Assembly: GCA_027493955.1 (NCBI GenBank)
Contig: JAOSJT010000001.1
Span: 1 to 64,000 of the forward strand
Direction of reading: 5' to 3'
Length of the DNA: 64,000 nt
Source of the DNA: Bacteroidia bacterium
GTDB taxonomy: Bacteria > Bacteroidota > Ignavibacteria > SZUA-365
Position numbers and translations under genes: made by a program. The stretch's first letter is position 1. Every line of letters starts with the position of its first letter. Below, piece after piece: positions 42,165 through 51,248 of the stretch. Below the pieces are notes generated by a model. The model worked only from the letters and a program-made list of their open reading frames with translations, made no database searches and was not told the DNA's origin.

Positions 42165-43583
42165 ATGTTTTTCCAGCATATCTATGAGCGCGGACTCGCC
42201 CAGGCGAGCTATCTTGTCGGCTGCCAGGCCACCGGCGAAGCCATCGTCATCGATCCCCGCCGCGATATCGACGAGTATCTCGAACTCGCCGAAAAGCACA
42301 GGCTGCGTATCACACATATTACCGAGACGCATATCCACGCGGACTTTCTGAGCGGTTCCCGCGAACTCGCCGCGGCCACGGGCGCGACCATGTACCTTTC
42401 CGATGAAGGCGGCGCGGATTGGCAGTATCAGTTCGAGCATGTCGGTCTGCGCGACGGGGATGTCATTTCCGTCGGCAATCTCCGCCTGCAGGTCATGCAC
42501 ACGCCGGGACATACGCCGGAGCACATCTCCTTTCTGCTCACCGACACACCCGCCGGTGATGTGCCGGTCATGATATTCACCGGAGATTTCGTTTTCGTCG
42601 GCGATGTCGGCCGCCCGGATTTGCTGGAGAAAGCGGCGGGCATACAGGGCACGCGCATACAAGGCGCGCGCGACATGTTCCATTCGCTCAAACGTTTCAA
42701 GGCCCTGCCGGATCACGTGCAGGTATGGCCGGCGCACGGCGCGGGTTCGGCCTGCGGCAAGGCGTTGGGCGCCGTTCCCAGTTCCACCGTGGGTTACGAG
42801 AAGCTCGTCAACTGGGCCCTGCGCATTGACGACGAGGAAACCTTCGTCAACGAATTGCTGGAGGGTCAGCCCGAGCCGCCGAAGTATTTCGCGATGATGA
42901 AGAAACTCAACAAGGTCGGTCCCGCCGTACTCGGAGGACTTCCGCATCCCGCGCGTTTCACCATAGCGCAATTCGATCAGGCCGTGAAGCAGAACGTCAC
43001 CATCGTGGATACGCGCGACAAACTGTCCTTTGCCGGCGGTCACTATCCGGGCAGCATCAATATTCAGGACAATACGGCATTCAGCACCTGGGCGGGGTGG
43101 ATGCTCAACTATGAGACGCCGTTCCTGCTCGTCGCCGCCGAGAGCCGTATCACGGAACTGACCAAAGCGCTCATACGCATCGGTCTCGACAACATCGCGG
43201 GCTATGTCACGGACATGGACCGCCTGGGCGACGCGGGCTATCCCATTCGCGTGCTCGAGCAGATCACCGTAGACGAACTGAACGAGAAGCGCGAACGCTA
43301 TCACGTGCTCGACGTGCGCGGCGAAACCGAGCATCTGGCCGGCCACATTCCCGGCGCGCTGCATGTGCATGCCGGGTATCTCGCGGATACGCTCGAACAG
43401 TTGCCGCGCGACGAAATGCTCGCGGTGCATTGCGTTTCGGGCGACCGTTCGAGCATTGCCTCCAGCTACCTTCTTTCGAAGGGCTTTACCAACGTCCGCA
43501 ACCTCACCTGCGGCTTCAACGGCTGGAAACAGCGCGGTTATGAAATCGTGCACGGCAGGGTTCCCGACGCGCAGACGGTGTAA
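42165..43583 (+). CDS. Persulfide dioxygenase-rhodanese fusion (MBL fold plus two rhodanese domains)
   Basis: 472 aa. Residues about 1-250 are a metallo-beta-lactamase fold of the ETHE1/CstB type: ITHITETHIHADFLSGSREL, MHTPGHTPEHISFLL, FTGDFVFVGDVGRPDL; the H-x-H-x-D motif ends in Phe, typical of single-iron dioxygenases that do not need the second metal site. First rhodanese domain (about 270-350) lacks the catalytic Cys (LLVAAESRITEL), the second (about 370-465) has it (AVHCVSGDRSSIA). CstB-type proteins oxidise persulfide to sulfite or thiosulfate. A terminator follows at 43603-43635. Confidence 0.94.
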   Translation: MFFQHIYERGLAQASYLVGCQATGEAIVIDPRRDIDEYLELAEKHRLRITHITETHIHADFLSGSRELAAATGATMYLSDEGGADWQYQFEHVGLRDGDVISVGNLRLQVMHTPGHTPEHISFLLTDTPAGDVPVMIFTGDFVFVGDVGRPDLLEKAAGIQGTRIQGARDMFHSLKRFKALPDHVQVWPAHGAGSACGKALGAVPSSTVGYEKLVNWALRIDDEETFVNELLEGQPEPPKYFAMMKKLNKVGPAVLGGLPHPARFTIAQFDQAVKQNVTIVDTRDKLSFAGGHYPGSINIQDNTAFSTWAGWMLNYETPFLLVAAESRITELTKALIRIGLDNIAGYVTDMDRLGDAGYPIRVLEQITVDELNEKRERYHVLDVRGETEHLAGHIPGALHVHAGYLADTLEQLPRDEMLAVHCVSGDRSSIASSYLLSKGFTNVRNLTCGFNGWKQRGYEIVHGRVPDAQTV

Positions 43584-43602
43584 CGGCCGACCTTCCCATG
43601 CA

Positions 43603-43635
43603 ACGGCCTCCCGCGCTTTGGTGGGGGGCCGTTTC
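43603..43635 (+). terminator. Terminator of the arsR-persulfide operon
   Basis: CGGCCTCCC / GGGGGGCCG stem, then TTTCC. Confidence 0.6.
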
Positions 43636-43670
43636 CGTATTGCGGCGATGGGGATTCGTGCCCATCTTAT

Positions 43671-44846
43671 ATGTTGATTTGTTTCAATCTCCGGTCATTT
43701 CTCATGTCGCCGCTTTTCCTCCGCACCTTGCTCTTTTTCTGTATCACGTTGACCCTGTCTGCACCGGACACGAGGTCGCAATCCGCGGCCGAGGCCGGCG
43801 GTGACAGTCTGGACGTCAAACTGGGGCAAATGCTCATGGTTGGTTTTCGGGGCATCACCGCTTCACCCGGTAGTCCCATCATGAACGATATCGAGCGCCT
43901 GCATCTTGGCGGGGTGATACTGTTCGATTTCGACGTGGAGCAGAAGAAATACGGGCGCAATATCGTTTCGCCGCAGCAGTTGCGCTATCTCACGGAAGCG
44001 TTGAAGGAGCAGGCAGCGCTGCCGCTGCTCGTCGCAGTGGATCAGGAAGGAGGTTTGGTCGCACGGCTCAAGCAAAAGGCGGGTTTCCCCCGCAATGTGT
44101 CGCAGGCCGATCTGGGGGAAATGGACAACGATGACAGCACGCTGTACTACGCCGGCGTCACGGCCCGCTCGCTCGCGGTTGTCGGCGTGAACCAGAATTT
44201 CGCGCCCGTGCTCGACGTCAATATCAACAAAAACAATCCGGTGATCGGCAAGCTCGGCCGGAGTTTTTCCTCCGATCCGGCTATCGTGGCGAAGCACGGC
44301 GCACTGATGGTGCGCGCGCATCGCGAGGCGCGCGTGCTTACCGCCGTCAAGCATTTCCCTGGCCACGGCAGTTCGCGCAGCGATTCCCATCTGGGGCTCG
44401 TGGATGTCAGCGATACCTGGAGCAGAAAGGAACTGCAACCGTTTCAGGATCTCATACGCCAGGGCCTCTGCGACATGGTGATGACGGCGCACATTTTCAA
44501 CAGCAAGCTCGACCCGGACTGGCCCGCAACCCTGTCGCAGAAAACCATCACCGGTCTGCTCCGCGGTGAGATGAAATTCGATGGTGTGGTGATTTCCGAC
44601 GACATGAACATGAAGGCCATTTCGGATCATTACGGACTCGAGACGGCGGTACGGCAGGCGGTGAACGCCGGCGTGGATATTCTTCTCTTCGGGAATAACG
44701 GCTATGAATTCGTACCGGATCTCCCGTCCCGCGCTCATGCCGCTCTCAAGGCGCTGGTGCTGAAAGGCGACATACCGCGGGAACGCATAGAACAATCCTA
44801 TGCGCGCATCATGGAACTCAAGAAGCGGCTGAAGCCCGCACCCTGA
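43671..44846 (+). CDS. nagZ: GH3 beta-N-acetylhexosaminidase (NagZ-like), exported
   Basis: 391 aa; a start at Met12 (43704, MSPLFLRTLLFF) is also possible. Signal peptide followed by the NagZ-type barrel: LGQMLMVGFRG, PLLVAVDQEGGLVARLKQ, APVLDVNINKNNPVIGKLGRSF, VLTAVKHFPGHGSSRSDSHLG (His/Asp loop that acts as general acid) and the nucleophile Asp in GVVISDDMNMKAI. NagZ removes GlcNAc from muropeptides. The exported form suggests periplasmic or outer-surface action. Confidence 0.92.
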   Translation: MLICFNLRSFLMSPLFLRTLLFFCITLTLSAPDTRSQSAAEAGGDSLDVKLGQMLMVGFRGITASPGSPIMNDIERLHLGGVILFDFDVEQKKYGRNIVSPQQLRYLTEALKEQAALPLLVAVDQEGGLVARLKQKAGFPRNVSQADLGEMDNDDSTLYYAGVTARSLAVVGVNQNFAPVLDVNINKNNPVIGKLGRSFSSDPAIVAKHGALMVRAHREARVLTAVKHFPGHGSSRSDSHLGLVDVSDTWSRKELQPFQDLIRQGLCDMVMTAHIFNSKLDPDWPATLSQKTITGLLRGEMKFDGVVISDDMNMKAISDHYGLETAVRQAVNAGVDILLFGNNGYEFVPDLPSRAHAALKALVLKGDIPRERIEQSYARIMELKKRLKPAP

Positions 44847-44986
44847 GCTCCGGCGACAGCGGAGGGTGGGACAGTACCCGGACGGCTGCACGGGAGGGGA
44901 AGCGCGGCGCATCCCGCCGCGTTCACGAAATGCTTTGTGTGACAGAGCGTCGCCGCCCCGCAACGGGGGGAAATCCCCGGTACTCA

Positions 44987-45015
44987 TTGCGAGACCGCGG
45001 CAAATCCGCTATACT
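44987..45015 (+). promoter_or_regulatory. Promoter of the TPR gene
   Basis: TTGCGA, exactly 17 bases, TATACT, 30 bases before the start at 45045. Confidence 0.6.
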
Positions 45016-45044
45016 TGATGCTATGCAAACGATTGGTTGTAACG

Positions 45045-46913
45045 ATGTACAGATATAGACTTTTCCTCCTTGCGATCACACTGCTTCATTTGAGCGGGGG
45101 CGGAGCATTTGCCCAACTGAGCGACGAGGTGAACACACTGCGCCTCGCGCAGACCTATGAACAGGGCGGCAAACATGAGGAAGCCCTGCGCTACTACCAG
45201 CGCCTCCTCGCCGAGCGGCCCTCGAACTCCGCGTATTTCGATGGAGTACGACGCACGCTGACGACGCTCAAGCGCTACGACGAAGCCCTGAGCGCCCTGA
45301 ATGACCGCCTGCGCGTGTTTCCGAACGAAGAGCAACTCTATGTGCACCGCGGCGGACTGTACATGCTGCGGGACAGAAAAGACAGCGCGCGTGCCGACTG
45401 GGATAAAGCGATTTCCATAAACCCGAAAAATTCGCAGGTGTACAGTCTTATCGCGGACCATTGCCTCAATGCGCGTCTGTACGACGAAGCGGTGAACTAT
45501 CTGCGCAGCGGCCGCAAGGCGCTCAACGCGCCGCAGTTGTTCACCTTCGAGATCGCGCGCGCCTGCGCGATGAACATGAACATTGATTGCTCGATGGACG
45601 AGTATCTGCAATACCTGCGCACCGTGCCGCAGGCGCTGTATCAGATTCAGCAGCATATCTCCATGTTTTCCGACATTCCCGACGCTTTCGAAACCGCTGT
45701 GCGCCGCTGCCGCGCGGCGGTGAAGGAGCATTCCGGTGATATCACCCTGCGCTTCCTGCTCTCGTGGATGTATCAGGAACGCAAGGATTACGCGATGGCC
45801 CTGGATGTGATCAAGGATATTGACAAACTGAACAATGCCGGAGGCATGGAAATCCTGCGCTTCGCCGGCAGAGCGTACGACGACGGCGCCTTCCGCGTCG
45901 CGGCGGACGCCTACAAACACATCACCGAAGAGTATCGCAACGCCAATTTTCTGCCGCAGGTGGATTACCAGTATGCGCGTTGCATCGAGGCCTTGCAGGA
46001 ACAGGCCGCATTGCCGGAAGATCTATTACCCGCGTCCGGCACTCGCTATCCGAGCACGGAGGCGGTGGCCTCGTATCAGGGCGCGATAGCGCTGTATGAG
46101 GAAGTGGCGCGCAAATGGGCGGGACAACCGGTGGCGAGCGAAAGTCTGTACCGCATCGGCTATATCAAGTTCCGTCATTTCGGCGATAATGACGGTGCGC
46201 TGGAAATCCTCCGCGGAATTTCCGCGGCCCGTCGCACGGTGTTCGGCAAAGCCGACGCCGATGTGCTCATCGGCGATATACTCATTGCCAAGGGGGATCT
46301 CGACGGAGCCCTCACACAATACACCTCCGTGCTGCAGTCGCCACAACTGGAGAGAAGCAGCAGGAACAGCGTCTGGTTCAAGATCGCCGAGGTGCATTTT
46401 TTCAAGGGCGAATTCGATACGGCGCTTGTGGAACTCGGACCGCTCACCGAGGACGTGCAGGTGGATATCGCCAACGATGCTCTGGAACTCAGTGCTCTCA
46501 TGCAGCAGTATCGCATGCCGGGGGAAGTGCCGCTGCAACGTTTCGCGCGCGCCCGTCTCGCCGAACGGCAGAACAAGTTCGCCGAGGCCGAAGCCCTGTT
46601 GGCCGACATCATCGAGCAATACTCGTCGAACGACATCGTGGATCTTGCCTATCTGGAACGCGCGGAGGTGCTCGGGACGATGCAGCGTTTCGATGATGCC
46701 GCCGCGATGTACCGCGATTTCCTCGCAAAACGGGACGAGAGTTTTCTCCGCGACCGGGGACTGTACCTGCTCGCGGAAATCACCGAATTGCGGCTCAACG
46801 ACACCGCCACCGCGCTGACGCTGTACCAGCAACTGCTGGACGCGCACCCCTACTCGCAATTTGCCCCGCAGGCGCGGGCGCATATCGTTCGACTTCGCAA
46901 AGGAAATTCCTGA
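45045..46913 (+). CDS. Exported TPR-repeat protein
   Basis: 622 aa from ATG 45045. Signal peptide YRLFLLAITLLHLSGGGAFAQ, then many TPR-like helical pairs: LAQTYEQGGKHEEALRYYQRLL, ALSALNDRLRVFPNEEQLYVHRG, FFKGEFDTALVELGPL, FAEAEALLADIIEQYS and LYQQLLDAHPYSQFAPQARAH. Such periplasmic TPR proteins act as scaffolds or peptidoglycan/outer membrane assembly factors. Its TGA overlaps the following ATG, so it is coupled to the AsnB-family protein. Confidence 0.9.
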   Translation: MYRYRLFLLAITLLHLSGGGAFAQLSDEVNTLRLAQTYEQGGKHEEALRYYQRLLAERPSNSAYFDGVRRTLTTLKRYDEALSALNDRLRVFPNEEQLYVHRGGLYMLRDRKDSARADWDKAISINPKNSQVYSLIADHCLNARLYDEAVNYLRSGRKALNAPQLFTFEIARACAMNMNIDCSMDEYLQYLRTVPQALYQIQQHISMFSDIPDAFETAVRRCRAAVKEHSGDITLRFLLSWMYQERKDYAMALDVIKDIDKLNNAGGMEILRFAGRAYDDGAFRVAADAYKHITEEYRNANFLPQVDYQYARCIEALQEQAALPEDLLPASGTRYPSTEAVASYQGAIALYEEVARKWAGQPVASESLYRIGYIKFRHFGDNDGALEILRGISAARRTVFGKADADVLIGDILIAKGDLDGALTQYTSVLQSPQLERSSRNSVWFKIAEVHFFKGEFDTALVELGPLTEDVQVDIANDALELSALMQQYRMPGEVPLQRFARARLAERQNKFAEAEALLADIIEQYSSNDIVDLAYLERAEVLGTMQRFDDAAAMYRDFLAKRDESFLRDRGLYLLAEITELRLNDTATALTLYQQLLDAHPYSQFAPQARAHIVRLRKGNS

Positions 46914-48172
46914 TGACACGTACCTTCATCATACTCGTATTTCTGCTTTCGTTCGGACGCGCGCAGGCGCAGCAGAGCATACTGATTCCCATGGACCTGC
47001 AGCAAACCGATCACCTCAAGGCCTACGGGCTCGTGTACTGGGTGCTGACCCGCAGCGTGGATGTGAACTGGCTGCTCAATTATCGCGGCGGCAGCTTCCT
47101 CATGGTGCATTATCCCTTTATCGAGCAGGAATGCCGTATCCGCGGTATTACGTTCTCCTCCATTGACGGATCCGCCGCCGCGCAAATCATCGCCGAAGTG
47201 GAGGGACCGGATTCCAACACCGAACTGGTTCGGCTTGAAAAAGCGCCGAAAATCGCCGTGTACGTTCCGCCCAATTTCCAGCCCTGGGACGATGCCGTGA
47301 CGCTTGCCATGGAATATGCGGAAGTGCCCTACGACAAGGTCTGGGACGAGGATGTTCTCAAAGGCAAACTGGCCGAATATGACTGGCTGCATTTGCATCA
47401 CGAGGATTTCACCGGACAGTACGGCAAGTTTTACGGGCAGTTCGCGACGTTTCCGTGGTACATCCAGCAGGTCGCCATCAACGAGTCCATGGCAAAGCGC
47501 CTCGGTTTCGGCAAGGTGAGCGAAATGAAAAAGGCGGTGGCTCGCGCCATCCGGGATTATGTTGGCGGTGGGGGCTTCATGTTCGCGATGTGCTCCGCCA
47601 CGGACACCTTCGACATCGCATTGTCCGCGCACGGCACGGACATCTGCGATATCATGTTCGACGGAGACGCGCCGGACGCGGACTGCCAGGCACAGCTGGA
47701 TTATTCGCAGACCTTCGCCTTCACCGATTTCAAGCTCGTGATGAATCCGTATGAGTACGAGTTCAGCGATATCGATATGACGCCCGCCCTCGGAGGGAAT
47801 CCGAATACGGACTATTTTACCCTGTTTTCATTTTCAGCGAAGTACGACCCCGTCCCCACCATGCTGACGCAGAACCATGTGAATGTCGTCCAGGGCTTCC
47901 TCGGCCAGACCACGGCGTTTCGCAAGGAGCTGGTCAAGAAATACGTCACCATTCTCGGAGAGAAAGACGGCGCCGGCGAAGTGAAGTATCTGCACGGCAA
48001 CTACGGCCGCGGCACCTTCACCTGGTTCGGCGGGCATGATCCGGAAGATTATCAGCACAGGGTGGGGGATCCGCCGACGGATCTGTCTCTGCATAAAAGC
48101 AGTCCCGGCTACCGGCTCATTCTCAACAATATTCTCTTTCCCGCTGCAAAGAAAAAACAGCAGAAAACCTGA
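46913..48172 (+). CDS. Exported 'asparagine synthetase B' family protein (function unknown)
   Basis: 419 aa with signal peptide RTFIILVFLLSFGRAQAQ. Starts ILIPMDLQQTDHLKAYGLVYWVL, the hallmark of a Bacteroidota/FCB family long named asparagine synthetase B although it has no synthetase or glutaminase domain visible here. Other blocks: VPPNFQPWDDAVTLAMEYAEVPYDKVWD, WLHLHHEDFTGQYGKFYGQF, GGGGFMFAMCSATDTFDIAL and the C-terminal WFGGHDPEDYQH. The central part resembles class I glutamine-amidotransferase-like folds (Cys in MCSATD). True activity unknown. Pairs with the TPR gene and with miaE, which starts at the next base after its stop. Confidence 0.85.
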   Translation: MTRTFIILVFLLSFGRAQAQQSILIPMDLQQTDHLKAYGLVYWVLTRSVDVNWLLNYRGGSFLMVHYPFIEQECRIRGITFSSIDGSAAAQIIAEVEGPDSNTELVRLEKAPKIAVYVPPNFQPWDDAVTLAMEYAEVPYDKVWDEDVLKGKLAEYDWLHLHHEDFTGQYGKFYGQFATFPWYIQQVAINESMAKRLGFGKVSEMKKAVARAIRDYVGGGGFMFAMCSATDTFDIALSAHGTDICDIMFDGDAPDADCQAQLDYSQTFAFTDFKLVMNPYEYEFSDIDMTPALGGNPNTDYFTLFSFSAKYDPVPTMLTQNHVNVVQGFLGQTTAFRKELVKKYVTILGEKDGAGEVKYLHGNYGRGTFTWFGGHDPEDYQHRVGDPPTDLSLHKSSPGYRLILNNILFPAAKKKQQKT

Positions 48173-48748
48173 ATGCTCAATCTGCAATGCGACAGCAATC
48201 CCGAATGGGTGCGCGCTGCCATCGACGATCTCGATGTGCTGCTGAGCGATCATGTGCACTGCGAGAAAAAGGCCGCGGCCGCCGCGCTCAGTTTTATCAA
48301 CCGCTATCCCGGACGTACAGCGCTGGTCAGCGCGATGACCGTGCACGCGCGGGAAGAACTCGAGCATTTTGATCGCGTGCACGATGTTCTTCGAGGGCGG
48401 CAATCCGTCCTGCTGCACGATACACCCGATCCTTACGTAAACCGGCTCCTGGCGTTGATCCGCAAAGGGGAGCCGCAGCGCGAGCTGGACTCTCTGATCT
48501 GCGCGGCGCTGATCGAGGCGCGCTCCTGCGAGCGCTTTCAGTTGCTCATCGACGCCTTGCCGCCGTGCGAGGAGCGCCGTCTTTTCGAGGAACTGATGCC
48601 GTCCGAAGCCCGTCATTACGCCATGTTCATGGAACACGCCCGTACCGCCGCCGGCGCGGCCGAGACGGACCGACGCCTCGGTGAACTTGCGACGCTTGAA
48701 GCGGACATCGTTCGGGCCTTGCCCAACGAAGCGCGTATGCACGGGTAG
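48173..48748 (+). CDS. miaE: tRNA-(ms2io6A)-hydroxylase MiaE
   Basis: 191 aa di-iron ferritin-like protein. Ligand blocks DHVHCEKKAAAAALSF, MTVHAREELEHFDRVHDVL, ALIEARSCERFQLL and SEARHYAMFMEHA supply the Glu/His residues (E, E-x-x-H). MiaE hydroxylates 2-methylthio-N6-isopentenyladenosine at tRNA position 37. It starts directly after the AsnB-family stop. The stop codon is inside the first unit of the next repeat array. Confidence 0.95.
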   Translation: MLNLQCDSNPEWVRAAIDDLDVLLSDHVHCEKKAAAAALSFINRYPGRTALVSAMTVHAREELEHFDRVHDVLRGRQSVLLHDTPDPYVNRLLALIRKGEPQRELDSLICAALIEARSCERFQLLIDALPPCEERRLFEELMPSEARHYAMFMEHARTAAGAAETDRRLGELATLEADIVRALPNEARMHG

Positions 48749-48875
48749 CGGGTAGCGGAGAGCGGAGAGCGGAGAGCAGAGAGCGGAGAGCGGAGAGGAG
48801 AGAGCGGAGAGCGGAGAGCAGAGAGCAGAGAGCGGAGAGCGGAGAGCAGAGAGCGGAGAGCGGAGAGCGGAGAGA
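48746..48875. repeat. Heptamer array GCGGAGA
   Basis: About 17 units of GCGGAGA/GCAGAGA with a few six- or eight-base variants; it begins at the miaE TAG codon (GTAGCGG GTAGCGG, then GCGGAGA). Confidence 0.95.
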
Positions 48876-48921
48876 ATGTCCGAAGAAGATACATAATTAC
48901 GAATAACAGCCTGGCTCCGAT

Positions 48922-49593
48922 ATGCGCGGGACGATGGTAGCAGGAAACAGTGACCAATGCGGGTCGTTGCAGAAGCGTTCGTCACGCAGAAACGTGCTCT
49001 CTGCTTTTCGCTCTCTGCTGTTCATTGCCATTCTGGTATCGACGGGACAGTATGCGATGGTCGGGCAGTTCCGTGAGATCCCACCGCCGATGCTGAGCGC
49101 GGCGACCGACAGTCTACCCATGCCGACGGATGTTGATGTACAACCGTCGACGGGAGAAAAGCTGCTGTGGCTTGCCGGGGCGTCAGCGGCGTTCTCGCTC
49201 TTCGATTATATCGGATTCAATATGGCGCGCACGGACGACGGTTCGCTCAAACTGTACCGCGTCATGCAGGTGCTGGTGCAGGCGGGGCTCACCTGGTTGT
49301 TGCACGAAATGGCGGGACTCGGCACCGCGGTGGCCTTCAACGTCGTGTGGTGGACCTGGGGTATGGACGCGCTGTATTATGTGTACACGGACATGTTCAA
49401 CGCGGGCGGCCACTGGGAGAGACGCGGTGCCTTCGAGCGGGCCATTCTCGGAAATCAGTGTACCTGGGCATGGTGGACACCGCTGGGGATTTCGCGCGGC
49501 ATGGACAACAAGCGTCCCATCGCTGGCGACGCCCTGATGGCGCAGATGGCGCTGGGTGCTGCCGCGGCGATCACGATCACCGTGACGTTCTGA
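48922..49593 (+). CDS. Uncharacterised integral membrane protein, paralogue A1
   Basis: 223 aa (ATG 48934 is an alternative start). Signal-like segment LLFIAILVSTGQYAMV, then membrane segments LLWLAGASAAFSLFDYIGF, VLVQAGLTWLLHEMAGLG, VAFNVVWWTWGMDALYYVY and ALMAQMALGAAAAITITVTF. Conserved with the gene at 52055 are GF-x-x-VR/AR, FN-VVWWTWG-x-DA, YT-x-x-FN-GG-W and DS/NK-RPIAGD. Function unknown; no enzyme motif is seen. It begins 47 bases after the heptamer array. Confidence 0.8.
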   Translation: MRGTMVAGNSDQCGSLQKRSSRRNVLSAFRSLLFIAILVSTGQYAMVGQFREIPPPMLSAATDSLPMPTDVDVQPSTGEKLLWLAGASAAFSLFDYIGFNMARTDDGSLKLYRVMQVLVQAGLTWLLHEMAGLGTAVAFNVVWWTWGMDALYYVYTDMFNAGGHWERRGAFERAILGNQCTWAWWTPLGISRGMDNKRPIAGDALMAQMALGAAAAITITVTF

Positions 49594-49895
49594 TTGCATT
49601 TCGGAAATACGCGTATTTATCTTTTACACCATCAATGCTCTTGCACGCGGGCACGCTACGACGGTATTTCGTATCACCTGCGCGCACGGGCCCTGCCGCT
49701 GTACCTCAGGGTTGCGCCTCGGCGCTGCGTTGCTGTGCGTCTCTGCGCACCCGGGAGTACAGGCGAGAAAATCTGAACCGGCCTTGCGCACGGCCTTTGC
49801 AGACTGTATTTTATCGGGAACGTAATTCAGACAAATTGTATCCGTAAACGATGCCCGTGTTCAGGGCTGCATTCGCCTCGTTGAAAGGATGTCGT
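49594..49895. other. Intergenic region after paralogue A1
   Basis: About 300 bases with no credible gene; a possible short palindrome (GGCCTTGCGCACGGCC) lies near 49780-49795 but the T-run after it is poor. Confidence 0.35.
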
Positions 49896-49920
49896 ATGAA
49901 TATTGAAAGGATGTCGTATG
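49875..49920 (+). repeat. Tandem duplication of a ribosome-binding site and start codon
   Basis: The 22-base unit TTGAAAGGATGTCGTATGAAT occurs twice (from 49881 and 49903). The second provides the AAGGA and ATG (49918) of the FG-GAP gene; the first opens a nine-codon leader frame 49896-49925 that overlaps the true start. Confidence 0.8.
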
Positions 49921-51228
49921 AATAGTTTCCGGTTTCTGCTTGCGCTCCTCCTGTTGGCGTTCGTCGGTCATTCGGTGAACGCGCAGATTGGTGTTTTGAA
50001 GGTCAAAAGCCTCGATCAGTCAACCCCCAAGCTGGGTGACGCCGCCGTACCGTTACGGCTTCAGGATATGGACCGCGATGGTACGCCCGAACTTGTCCTG
50101 CGCGGGCAAGGAACCTATTCCGCAGAGCTGAGCGGCGGGAATGGCACATGGGAACTCGATTATGTCTGGGCGGGCATGAGTGATCCGCGCTACCTCGGCG
50201 CATTGCGCATGACGGAGACCAGTGGTCCCGCAACCCATGGCGCGTTCATCGATGCCACCGGTTTTTACCTGTGCATGCTGAACAACAAGAATCCCGAACT
50301 GACGCGATACGAAGTGGTCACATCGGAGAATATGGAGTTTTTCACCATGCGTCGTCTCGGCTCCGGGCACGAGGTGGCGGTGATCGCGAACGGCGAAAAC
50401 CTCTATGTCATCGGCGCGACTGATCGTTTCCGCTCCCCGTCTGCCGCGGTGAAAAAACAAAGCGCTGCGACAGCTTCTCAGCTCGTGCAAAAATACACGG
50501 GTGCCGTCGGAGAGATGTTGGGTTACGATCCGCGAATGTTCCCCACCGAGGGAGCGTTTGATTACGACGGTGACGGTATTGACGAGTTGCCGTTACTCAA
50601 CCGCGATACGAACGGGATACCGACGGGACTCTCGATACTTGGCGGAGATTCCTTCGATGAAGTCTGGAGCTGGAAATTCCCCCCTGCATACCTCGAACGC
50701 ATCACCATGGGTTTTCATGGTTTCGCGGATGTGGATGATGATGGCATGAAGGAATTCTACTGCGGCGACAACATCATCGTGTCCCGGGACGGTAGCGTGC
50801 GTGAAGTTCGGGACAGATTCCGTATTCTGCACCTCCTCGACGTGGATGGAGACGGCGTCGTCGATATCGTCGGGCGGGATGAAGCGGAAAACAGAATCAT
50901 CGCACTGGGGAAAGGCACGTCAACGGCCGTGCACGCTCTGCCTGTACCCGGCCTCGCCACACTCCACGCACCGTATCCGAATCCCGGCCGGAGCGGCAGT
51001 ATGCTCTCGTTTACTCTGGCACATCCCGCACCCGTCAATCTTTCGCTGCACGACGCACTCGGACGTCGCGTACGGACCATCGCAACGGGTGTGTATGATC
51101 GGGGACGACATTATCTGGATTTCCCTGCATTGAATGACGCCGGGACGGAACTCGCCGCGGGAAGCTATACACTGATGCTATCCGTCGGGAGCGAAGTACT
51201 CCGCCGGGGTTTCATCATTACGCGCTGA
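49918..51228 (+). CDS. Secreted FG-GAP/VCBS-like repeat protein with T9SS tail
   Basis: 436 aa from ATG 49918 (AAGGA upstream). Signal peptide MNSFRFLLALLLLAFVGHSVNAQ. Calcium-binding D-x-D-x-D-G repeats: LQDMDRDGTPELVL, FDYDGDGIDELPLL, FADVDDDGMKEFYC, LDVDGDGVVDIVGR. The T9SS CTD runs from YPNPGRSGSMLSFTL to SYTLMLSVGSEVLRRGFIITR. Such seven-bladed repeat proteins are surface adhesins or binders. It precedes another D-x-D-x-D-G protein by 20 bases. Confidence 0.88.
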   Translation: MNSFRFLLALLLLAFVGHSVNAQIGVLKVKSLDQSTPKLGDAAVPLRLQDMDRDGTPELVLRGQGTYSAELSGGNGTWELDYVWAGMSDPRYLGALRMTETSGPATHGAFIDATGFYLCMLNNKNPELTRYEVVTSENMEFFTMRRLGSGHEVAVIANGENLYVIGATDRFRSPSAAVKKQSAATASQLVQKYTGAVGEMLGYDPRMFPTEGAFDYDGDGIDELPLLNRDTNGIPTGLSILGGDSFDEVWSWKFPPAYLERITMGFHGFADVDDDGMKEFYCGDNIIVSRDGSVREVRDRFRILHLLDVDGDGVVDIVGRDEAENRIIALGKGTSTAVHALPVPGLATLHAPYPNPGRSGSMLSFTLAHPAPVNLSLHDALGRRVRTIATGVYDRGRHYLDFPALNDAGTELAAGSYTLMLSVGSEVLRRGFIITR

Positions 51229-51248
51229 ACAGGAAGGAGATGATTACC

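Noticed and set aside
48736-48985. Minus-strand frames with LSALRSPLSALRS repeats
   Set aside because: Produced by translating the GCGGAGA heptamer array; not a protein.
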